A stretch of DNA of 20,472 nucleotides from JAITWN01 sp964581365. Its GTDB lineage: Bacteria; Pseudomonadota; Gammaproteobacteria; SZUA-140. Position 1 is the first letter of the stretch, and each line of letters begins with the position of its first letter. Where the stretch lies: positions 1-20,472 of the forward strand of contig CAZOOF010000040.1 of NCBI GenBank assembly GCA_964581365.1. The letters run 5' to 3'. Positions 14,272 through 20,472 of the stretch are shown one piece after another. The notes beneath the pieces are model-generated. The model did not search any database and had not been told where the DNA came from. It saw nothing but the letters and a program-made list of their open reading frames with translations. Made by a program: the position numbers and the translations under genes.

Positions 14272-15353
14272 ATGCGATCTCATCACCCGCGATCGGAGAG
14301 GCTGTGCCTGTGGAGCGGCGCCACAGCCCTGTGGTCCGGCAGCTGGCGGCGGCCGATGAGGCGCGCTGGGATGAGTTCGTGGAAAACTGTCCCGATGCGA
14401 CTTTCTTTCATCGCGCCGGCTGGCGGCGTGTGCTGGAAGAAGTGTTCGCTCATCGCACGTACTACCTGTATGCGGAAGTCGACGGCCGCATCAGCGGTGT
14501 CCTTCCTCTCGGTCACCTGCGCAGCATGCTGTTCGGCAACGCGCTGATCTCGACGCCCTTCTGTGTTTACGGCGGCGTCGCTGCCGATGATGATGCGAGC
14601 GCGGACGCGCTGATCGACGCAGCGCGCGATCTTGCCGATGATTTGAAGGTCGACTATCTCGAGTTGCGTCACCTGGCGCGCCGCCGTCCCGACTGGCCTT
14701 GCAAGGACAGCCTGTATGTGACCTTCCGCAAGGCCATCGAGTGCGATCACGAACAGAACATGCTCGCCATCCCGCGCAAGCAGCGCGCCATGGTGCGCAA
14801 GGGCATCAAGCATGGACTGCAGGGCACGGTCGATACCGATACCGCGCGCTTTTTTTCCATCTATGCCGACAGCGTGCATCGCCTTGGAACGCCGGTGTTT
14901 CCCCAGCGCTATTTCCACGCGCTGACGGAGATCTTCGGATCCGACTGCGATGTCCTGACGGTGAACCACGACTCACGGCCGGTGGCCAGTGTGCTCAGTT
15001 TCTGGTTCCGTGATGAGGTGCTGCCCTATTACGGTGGCGGAACGCTGGAGGCGCGGGCAGTCGCCGGCTACGATTTTCTGTACTGGGATCTGATGTGCAG
15101 GGCCGCTGAGCGCGGATGCCGCGTTTTCGACTATGGCCGCAGCAAAGTGGGCACGGGTTCCTGGAGCTTCAAGCGGAACTGGGGATTCGAGGCCGAGCCG
15201 CTGCACTACGAATACCATCTGGTGCGTTCTTCACGCATGCCGGATGTCAATCCGCTCAATCCGAAATACCGGATGTTCGTGGCGGCGTGGAAACGTCTGC
15301 CGCTCGGCGTCGCCAATCTGCTCGGGCCGCTGTTGTCACGGTCGCTGGGGTGA
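14268..15353 (+). CDS. FemAB-family protein of the XrtA/PEP-CTERM system
   Basis: This 361-residue protein has two GNAT-like halves. The first starts near residue 23 (VRQLAAADEARWDEFVENCPDATFFHRAGW in two parts) and the second ends in a signature typical of FemAB-like proteins of exosortase loci (TIGR03019): GYDFLYWDLMCRAAERG, then FDYGRSKVGTGSWSFKRNWGFE at about residues 288-309. FemAB proteins transfer amino acids from aminoacyl-tRNA onto peptidoglycan precursors, but the relatives in exosortase loci have unknown acceptors, perhaps the exopolysaccharide or its lipid carrier. No signal peptide or membrane helix is seen. The start at 14268 overlaps the deacetylase stop (ATGA) with GGGGAG 9 bases upstream; the frame is open further upstream inside the deacetylase gene but that part is not real. 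Confidence 0.9.
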   Translation: MNAISSPAIGEAVPVERRHSPVVRQLAAADEARWDEFVENCPDATFFHRAGWRRVLEEVFAHRTYYLYAEVDGRISGVLPLGHLRSMLFGNALISTPFCVYGGVAADDDASADALIDAARDLADDLKVDYLELRHLARRRPDWPCKDSLYVTFRKAIECDHEQNMLAIPRKQRAMVRKGIKHGLQGTVDTDTARFFSIYADSVHRLGTPVFPQRYFHALTEIFGSDCDVLTVNHDSRPVASVLSFWFRDEVLPYYGGGTLEARAVAGYDFLYWDLMCRAAERGCRVFDYGRSKVGTGSWSFKRNWGFEAEPLHYEYHLVRSSRMPDVNPLNPKYRMFVAAWKRLPLGVANLLGPLLSRSLG

Positions 15354-15356
15354 AGC

Positions 15357-16592
15357 ATGCGACGCGTGCTTTTTCTCGTTCACCGGATCCCTTATCCCCC
15401 GAACAAGGGTGACAAGATCCGCTCATTCAATATCCTCCGTCATCTGTCTCGCAGCTGTCGCGTGTCTCTCGGCTGCTTCTATGACGATCCCGAGGATATT
15501 GCCCACGTTCCGGCGCTGGCGGAATGGTGCGCGGAGGTGCATGCCCTGCCGCTGCGACCCTCCCGCGCCCGGCTGTCGAGTCTGCGTGGCCTTTTGAGCG
15601 GAGAACCGCTCACGCTGCCGTACTATCGTGACCCGGCCATGGCCCGGTGGGTGCGCAGCCAGCGGGAGGCGGGAGTGGACCGGGTCGTGGTTTTCTCGGC
15701 GGCGATGGCGCAGTATCTCTCCCGCAGTGACCATGCGAACTGCCGGGTCGTCGTCGACTTCGTCGATGTCGACTCGGAGAAATGGCGCCAGTATGCACCC
15801 GATTGCCGCTTTCCATTGAATTACCTGTATCGCCGCGAGGCGCAGCGCCTGCTGGATTTCGAGCGCGAGACGGCGGCCCGGGCCGATGCGGCGGTGTTCG
15901 TCAGTGAAGAGGAGGCCGGGCTTTTCCGCCGTCTTGCGCCGGAAACGGCGGACCGGGTCCATGCCATCGACAACGGTGTCGACACCGATTATTTTTCGCC
16001 CGAACGCGCTTATCCCAGTCCCTATGCCGAAGGCGAGCGGCACCTGGTCTTCACCGGCGCGATGGATTACCGGGCGAATATCGATGCGGTATGCTGGTTC
16101 GCCGATGAGGTCTTCCCTCGCATCATTGCGCAGTCGCCTGAAGCCAGATTCACGATCGTGGGCGCAAGGCCGGCGCCAGCCGTGCAGCGTCTTGCGCGAC
16201 ATCCCGCCATTACGGTAACCGGCACGGTAGCGGACGTGCGCCCCTATCAGGCCCACGCGGCCGCGGCGGTGGCGCCGCTGCGCATCGCCCGCGGGGTGCA
16301 GAACAAGGTGCTGGAGGCCATGTCGATGGGGCTCGCCGTCGTCGCCACCCCGCAGGCAATCGACGGGCTGCGCGCCGGCCCCGACATGGATTGGCGGGTG
16401 AGCGGCGATCCGGAAGGTCTGGCCGCGCTCGCGGTGGAGGTGCTGTCCGATCGCGCCCTGGCGCAGCGGCTCGGGGCGGCGGGACGGCGCAACGTCCTCG
16501 CTCTGTATGCCTGGGACAGCCACATGGCGCGCTTCTCCGAGCTGCTGGACGGAGGCGGCGCCGATTCGCAGGGACACCGGAGGCGCGCATGA
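15357..16592 (+). CDS. GT4 glycosyltransferase, TIGR03087-like, XrtA-associated
   Basis: This 411-residue protein has the two-Rossmann GT-B fold of GT4 enzymes. The N-terminal HRIPYPPNKGDKIRSFNIL (residues 9-27) is the hallmark of the sugar transferase of PEP-CTERM/EpsH1 loci. The C-terminal donor-binding half contains LVFTGAMDYRANIDAV (about 229-244) and VQNKVLEAMSMGLAVVATP (about 317-335), in which the last Glu of the GT4 Glu-x7-Glu region is retained (KVLEAM). It should act in the cytoplasm, adding a sugar to the lipid-linked exopolysaccharide unit; donor and acceptor are unknown. It starts 3 bases after the FemAB stop (weak GGGGTGAAG before the ATG), and its stop overlaps the XrtA start (ATGA). 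Confidence 0.92.
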   Translation: MRRVLFLVHRIPYPPNKGDKIRSFNILRHLSRSCRVSLGCFYDDPEDIAHVPALAEWCAEVHALPLRPSRARLSSLRGLLSGEPLTLPYYRDPAMARWVRSQREAGVDRVVVFSAAMAQYLSRSDHANCRVVVDFVDVDSEKWRQYAPDCRFPLNYLYRREAQRLLDFERETAARADAAVFVSEEEAGLFRRLAPETADRVHAIDNGVDTDYFSPERAYPSPYAEGERHLVFTGAMDYRANIDAVCWFADEVFPRIIAQSPEARFTIVGARPAPAVQRLARHPAITVTGTVADVRPYQAHAAAAVAPLRIARGVQNKVLEAMSMGLAVVATPQAIDGLRAGPDMDWRVSGDPEGLAALAVEVLSDRALAQRLGAAGRRNVLALYAWDSHMARFSELLDGGGADSQGHRRRA

Positions 16593-18163
16593 GCGCAATT
16601 CCATCGCCGGCAGAGTTGCCGCCCTCGCAAGAAGATTCCCGCCCGGAAGCCGGGCAGCAGCCGATTCGATACGGCTGGCCCATGGCGCTGGGGTTGCTCG
16701 CCGCCGCTTTCGTCCTGATGGTGTCGATCTATTGGCCCGGCGTCACTGCGCTGGTTCATATCTGGCTCAACTCTGTGACTTACGCGCACGGCATGATCAT
16801 CGTTCCGCTCGCGCTCTGGCTCGTCTGGCTGAAGCGGCGACAGCTGGCTCCGTTGCGGCCGGAGCCTTCGTTATGGGGCATCGCAGCGCTCGCCGTGCTC
16901 GCAGGTTTGTGGTTCGCGGGCCGGATAGTCGATGTCACCAGCGTGCAGACCTTTGTCGTGGTGGCGCTGATGCCGGCCCTGGCACTGGCGTTTCTCGGTA
17001 TCGAAGTTGCGCGCCGGCTCCTGTTCCCGCTCTGTTTTCTGTTCTTCGCCTGGCCCGTGGGCAATTTTCTGGTTCCGATACTGCAGGATTACACGGCCTG
17101 GTTTGCTGTGTTCATGCTCAAGGCGGGAGGGATTCCGGTCTATATCGAAGGCCATTACATCAGTATCCCCGGCGGTAATTTCCTGGTGGCGGATGCATGC
17201 AGTGGTATTCGTTATCTCATTGCGTCCGTCGCCATCGGTTCGGTGTATGCGTACCTCATGTTCCACAGTTTCTGGCGGCGCCTCGCCTTCATGGCGCTGG
17301 CGATCCTTCTGCCCGTGCTTGCCAATGGCGTACGCGCCTGGGGCATCATCACCATCGCGCATCGTACCGACATGGAGCATGCAGTGGGCGTCGATCATCT
17401 GATCTACGGCTGGATATTTTTCGGCTTCGTGATGGCGCTGCTGTTCGCATTGGGCAGTCTTTTCCGGGAGCCTGTCCGGTCGGGGCCGCTGGCCGCAACA
17501 CCGACGCCGCCGCTCTTTACGCTGCGCGCGGTCTCGGCGCCGCTCGTGCTTGCGGCAATGATGCTCGGTGCCGGTCCGGCCGCGGACGCATGGCTGTCAG
17601 CGGGTGGTGCTGATATCAGGCCGGTGCATCTGCTTGCACTCGCGGTCGATGGCTGGGAGGGGCCGACATCGAATGTCGAAACCTGGCAGCCGAGCTACGC
17701 TGAGCCCGCCACGGTGCTGCATGCCGGATATCACCGTGGTGGCGCCGAGCTTGGCCTTCACGTGCTGCATTATCAGCAGCATGGCCGCGGCAGTGAAGTG
17801 ATCCGCTATGACAATCGCATTCCGGACGAAACCGTGTGGCGACGCGTAGCCGAAGCCGGCCGCCAGGTGGTCTTGTCTGATGGCGAGACCGCCAAGGTCC
17901 GGGAGGTGACGATGCGCAGCGCGGACGGCCGTTCGCGCATCGTATGGTACTGGTACCAGGTCGGTGACACGCCGACTGCGGAACCGGTGATGGTGAAGTT
18001 GCTCGAAGCCTGGGCCAGGCTCCGCGGCGACGAACGGGGCTCTCTGCTGGTCACGCTGACCGCGGATTACCAGCTGTCGGCCGCCGAGGTCAGGGAGCAG
18101 CTTGCTCAGTTTCTTGCGGTTTCCGGACGGCGGTTGGTCATTGTGTCAGGAGAAGGCGCGTGA
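16589..18163 (+). CDS. xrtA: Exosortase A fused to an EpsI domain
   Basis: This 524-residue protein has two parts. Residues about 30-292 form a polytopic membrane protein with the exosortase catalytic residues: Cys204 in ADACSGIRY, Arg249 in ANGVRAW and His270 in VDHLIYGW, the Cys-Arg-His set required in exosortases. Residues about 315-524 form an EpsI domain (DUF3485) anchored by one more helix, with the periplasmic segment from about 342 on (GWEGP, then the WYWYQVG strand). Fusion of XrtA to EpsI is common. The enzyme should cut PEP-CTERM tails at the PEP motif and pass the protein on, such as the one encoded at 1-108. The ATG at 16589 overlaps the previous stop and has GGAGG 5 bases upstream. 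An open frame extends upstream to 16391 but overlaps the glycosyltransferase gene. The stop overlaps the next start (GTGA). Confidence 0.95.
   Translation: MSAIPSPAELPPSQEDSRPEAGQQPIRYGWPMALGLLAAAFVLMVSIYWPGVTALVHIWLNSVTYAHGMIIVPLALWLVWLKRRQLAPLRPEPSLWGIAALAVLAGLWFAGRIVDVTSVQTFVVVALMPALALAFLGIEVARRLLFPLCFLFFAWPVGNFLVPILQDYTAWFAVFMLKAGGIPVYIEGHYISIPGGNFLVADACSGIRYLIASVAIGSVYAYLMFHSFWRRLAFMALAILLPVLANGVRAWGIITIAHRTDMEHAVGVDHLIYGWIFFGFVMALLFALGSLFREPVRSGPLAATPTPPLFTLRAVSAPLVLAAMMLGAGPAADAWLSAGGADIRPVHLLALAVDGWEGPTSNVETWQPSYAEPATVLHAGYHRGGAELGLHVLHYQQHGRGSEVIRYDNRIPDETVWRRVAEAGRQVVLSDGETAKVREVTMRSADGRSRIVWYWYQVGDTPTAEPVMVKLLEAWARLRGDERGSLLVTLTADYQLSAAEVREQLAQFLAVSGRRLVIVSGEGA
18148..18152 (+). 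promoter_or_regulatory. Shine-Dalgarno supporting the GTG start at 18160
   Basis: AGGAG 7 bases before the GTG at 18160, which overlaps the XrtA stop (GTGA). It makes this start more likely than the internal ATG at 18190. Confidence 0.65.
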
Positions 18164-19386
18164 GTCGCTCGGGAGCCGAGCTCAGCGATATGACGGAGGC
18201 CTCGCTGGCTCGCAAGGATGGCGTGGTTGCCGCGCCGCTGGTCGCGCACATCATCCATCGTCTGGATGTCGGCGGCATGGAGAACGGGCTGGTCAATCTC
18301 ATCAATCACATGCCCGCTTCCCGCTTTCGCCATGCCGTCATCTGCATGACCGACTATTCCGACTTCCGCAACAACATCCGTCGCGACGATGTGACGGTGT
18401 ATGCTCTGCACAAGCAGCCGGGAAAGGATCCGCGTGTCCATCTGCGGCTGTGGCGTGTCCTCAGGGAGCTGCGTCCGGACATCGTGCATACACGCAACCT
18501 CGGTACGCTGGAGACGCAGTTCACCGCGATGCTGGCCGGAGTGCGGCTCCGTGTCCATGGGGAGCATGGCTGGGATATCGGCGATACCGATGGCTCCAAT
18601 CGCAGGAACCAGCGCCTGCGTCGTCTCGCCCGTCCGCTGGTCGGCGAGTACATCGCGCTGTCGAGACACCAGGTCGATTATCTTCGCCGCGTTATCGCGG
18701 TGGGCGAGTCGAGGCTGACGCATATCTGCAATGGCGTGGATGTGGATCGATTCCATCCGCCTCGCGCAGGGCGGGAAACGCCGCTGGAGTCCGGGTTCAC
18801 CGCCGATACGCTGGTCATCGGTGCGGTCATGCGCATGCAAGCGGTCAAAGGGCCGGACGTGCTGCTGGAAGCGTTCCTCCGGCTGCGCGAACGCTCGCCG
18901 GAGGCAAGGCGTCGTTTGCGGCTGATGATGATCGGTGACGGGCCGCTGCTGGAGCCGCTGCGCAATCGGGTCGCCGAGGCGGGGGCGGGGAGCGAGGTCT
19001 GGCTGCCGGGCCGCCGCGGCGATATTCCCGCGCTGATGCGGGGCATGGATCTGCTGGTCGTGCCGTCTCATGCGGAAGGCATCTGCAATACCTTGCTGGA
19101 AGGGATGGCGACAGGCTTGCCGGTGGTCGCGACGGCAGTCGGGGGCAATCCGGATCTGGTGGCTGGCGGGGTGAGCGGTTCGCTGGTTTCCAGGGTCGAT
19201 GCAGAGGAACTGTCGAGGGCGATCGAAGCCTACCTTCACGATCCGGAGCGGATCAGCCGCGAAGGTCGCGCCGCGCGCGAGCGGGCCGAACGCCAGTTCA
19301 GTCTGAGCGTCATGGTGGATGCCTATATGGGAGTCTACGAGCGCATTCTGACCCGGGCCGGAGCATCGCGTTCCTCGGCGTCGTGA
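18160..19386 (+). CDS. GT4 glycosyltransferase, TIGR03088-like, XrtA-associated
   Basis: This 408-residue protein of the GT-B fold starts with HIIHRLDVGGMENGLVNLIN (residues 30-49), typical of the second sugar transferase of PEP-CTERM loci. The donor-binding half includes VIGAVMRMQAVKGPDVLLEA (219-238), the GT4 Glu-x7-Glu motif (Glu306 and Glu314 in AEGICNTLLEG) and GLPVVATAVGGNPDLV (319-334). The first 25 or so residues are extra and polar, so translation might instead begin at the ATG at 18190, but the GTGA overlap and the Shine-Dalgarno favour 18160. It is a cytoplasmic enzyme extending the exopolysaccharide repeat unit, with unknown donor. The next gene begins 31 bases after its stop, a looser spacing than elsewhere in the operon. 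Confidence 0.92.
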   Translation: MSRSGAELSDMTEASLARKDGVVAAPLVAHIIHRLDVGGMENGLVNLINHMPASRFRHAVICMTDYSDFRNNIRRDDVTVYALHKQPGKDPRVHLRLWRVLRELRPDIVHTRNLGTLETQFTAMLAGVRLRVHGEHGWDIGDTDGSNRRNQRLRRLARPLVGEYIALSRHQVDYLRRVIAVGESRLTHICNGVDVDRFHPPRAGRETPLESGFTADTLVIGAVMRMQAVKGPDVLLEAFLRLRERSPEARRRLRLMMIGDGPLLEPLRNRVAEAGAGSEVWLPGRRGDIPALMRGMDLLVVPSHAEGICNTLLEGMATGLPVVATAVGGNPDLVAGGVSGSLVSRVDAEELSRAIEAYLHDPERISREGRAARERAERQFSLSVMVDAYMGVYERILTRAGASRSSAS

Positions 19387-19417
19387 ATGAGTCGCCTGAA
19401 ATTCAAGAAACTGCATC

Positions 19418-20472
19418 ATGATCCGGATTCTGCACATACTCGATCATTCCATTCCCCTGCACAGCGGGTATACCTTCCGTACGGCCGCTATTCTGCGTGA
19501 GCAGCATCGCAATGGCTGGCAGACCTTTCATCTCACCAGTCCCAAGCACACGGCGCCGAGCGAGGCGGAGGAAACCGTCGACGGACTCCACTTTTACCGT
19601 ACCCATGCGGCCACCGGCGCCATTCCCGGCCTGCGTGAGTGGCGGCTGATGAGGGCGCTGGAGAGGCGCCTGGAGGAAGTGGTGCGGATGGTGCGCCCCG
19701 ATGTGCTGCATGCGCATTCCCCGGTATTGAACGCCGTGCCTGCTCTGCGCGTCGGGCGCCGTCTGGGCCTGCCGGTGGTGTATGAGGTGCGCGCATTCTG
19801 GGAGGATGCCGCCGTCGATCATGGCACCAGCCGGGAAGGCGGGCTGCGCTACCGGCTGACACGAGCGCTGGAAACCTATGCACTGCAGCGCGCTGATCAC
19901 GTCACGACGATTTGCGAGGGATTGCGTGGTGACATCGTGGCCAGAGGCATTTCTTCCGATCGCGCTACGGTCATCCCCAATGCCGTCGATGCGGACAGGT
20001 TCACGCACAGTGGTGCGGTCGATGAGTCCCTCAAGGCGGGACTGGGACTCGGCGGCGCCCGGGTACTCGGCTTTCTCGGTTCCTTCTATGCGTATGAAGG
20101 GCTGGGTCTGCTGCTCGATGCCTTTTCCCGAATCCATGCGACAGCTCCCGATGTGCGCATTCTGCTGGTCGGGGGCGGGCCGCAGGAGGAATGGCTGAAG
20201 GCGCGCGCGAAGGAACTGGGGATCGAACAGTACGTGGTTTTCACTGGCCGGGTGCCTCATGACGAAGTGCAGCGCTACTACGACATCGTCGATCTGCTGG
20301 TTTACCCGCGTCTGCCGATGCGCCTGACGGATCTGGTGACGCCGCTCAAGCCGCTGGAGGCCATGGCGCAGAGCCGCTTGCTGGTTGCTTCGGATGTGGG
20401 GGGGCACCGCGAACTCATTCGCGATGGCGAGACCGGGTGGCTGTTCAGGGCGGGCGACGCGGCGCATCTCGC
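19418..20472 (+). CDS. GT4 glycosyltransferase, TIGR04063-like (exosortase A-associated), 3' end outside window
   Basis: A frame opens with ATG at 19418 and stays open to the window edge (351 codons and two bases), so it has no stop here. The translated start RILHILDHSIPLHSGYTFR is diagnostic of the exosortase A-associated glycosyltransferase family (TIGR04063-like). The protein continues with VRPDVLHAHSPVLNAVPAL, the GT4 donor-domain start VLGFLGSFYAYEGLGLLL and, near the edge, TPLKPLEAMAQSRLLVASDV followed by VGGHRELI. Typical members have about 400 residues, so only a short C-terminal piece is missing. It should be a cytoplasmic sugar transferase for the same polymer. The Shine-Dalgarno is weak (CAAGAAA about 8 bases upstream). 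A long minus-strand frame covers the same DNA but is a shadow. Confidence 0.9.
   Translation, partial: MIRILHILDHSIPLHSGYTFRTAAILREQHRNGWQTFHLTSPKHTAPSEAEETVDGLHFYRTHAATGAIPGLREWRLMRALERRLEEVVRMVRPDVLHAHSPVLNAVPALRVGRRLGLPVVYEVRAFWEDAAVDHGTSREGGLRYRLTRALETYALQRADHVTTICEGLRGDIVARGISSDRATVIPNAVDADRFTHSGAVDESLKAGLGLGGARVLGFLGSFYAYEGLGLLLDAFSRIHATAPDVRILLVGGGPQEEWLKARAKELGIEQYVVFTGRVPHDEVQRYYDIVDLLVYPRLPMRLTDLVTPLKPLEAMAQSRLLVASDVGGHRELIRDGETGWLFRAGDAAHL

Noticed and set aside
18106..19437. 443-codon minus-strand frame opposite the TIGR03088-like gene
   Set aside because: It is antisense to a strongly supported glycosyltransferase, with Gln/His/Arg-rich composition and no motifs.
19403..20467. 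354-codon minus-strand frame at the right edge
   Set aside because: The plus-strand frame from 19418 encodes a clear GT4 glycosyltransferase continuing the operon; the antisense product has low-complexity Gln/His/Arg composition.

Overview
This is a high-GC chromosomal segment from a Gram-negative bacterium. It carries most of an exosortase A (XrtA, formerly EpsH)/PEP-CTERM exopolysaccharide locus. Gene content (Wza-like export lipoprotein, BY-kinase, outer-membrane barrels, XrtA fused to EpsI) and base composition suggest a proteobacterium, probably a gammaproteobacterium, but nothing here fixes the genus. Two 100-N runs show that it is a draft scaffold.

Left flank (1-2051): the last 36 codons of a PEP-CTERM protein, a likely substrate of the exosortase encoded 16 kb downstream, end in a strong intrinsic terminator. 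A class I SAM methyltransferase (+) and a ThiF/MoeB-type E1-like adenylyltransferase (-) follow, facing each other.

Envelope transport module (2215-7105, +): three translationally coupled genes encode a periplasmic LolA-like 'outer membrane lipoprotein-sorting' protein, an outer-membrane beta-barrel with SPOR-like repeats at its N-terminus, and an MMPL/RND-type inner-membrane transporter. Together they look like an inner-membrane-to-surface route for a hydrophobic cargo.

Acyltransferase pair (7141-8903): two divergent genes encode PEP-CTERM/exosortase-associated acyltransferases, related to acyl-homoserine-lactone and N-acyl amino acid synthases.

Regulatory gap (8904-9186): a hairpin, a dyad, an extended -10 promoter (TGATATAAT) and a leader of roughly 190 nt with small dyads precede the main operon.

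XrtA exopolysaccharide operon (9187 to past the right edge, all +, with several 4-base stop/start overlaps): Wza-like export lipoprotein, Wzz-like chain-length determinant (interrupted by a gap), BY-kinase ATPase with a C-terminal (Tyr-Gly)6 tail, PEP-CTERM-associated outer-membrane protein (interrupted by a gap), polysaccharide deacetylase, FemAB/GNAT-like protein, GT4 glycosyltransferase (TIGR03087-like), XrtA-EpsI, GT4 glycosyltransferase (TIGR03088-like) and a third GT4 glycosyltransferase (TIGR04063-like), cut by the window edge. The likely division of labour is as follows. The glycosyltransferases build an exopolysaccharide. The chain-length protein, kinase, export lipoprotein and barrel export it. 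The deacetylase and FemAB-like protein modify it or the proteins attached to it. XrtA processes PEP-CTERM proteins at the membrane. The ATPase gene usually found between the outer-membrane protein and the deacetylase in such loci is absent here.
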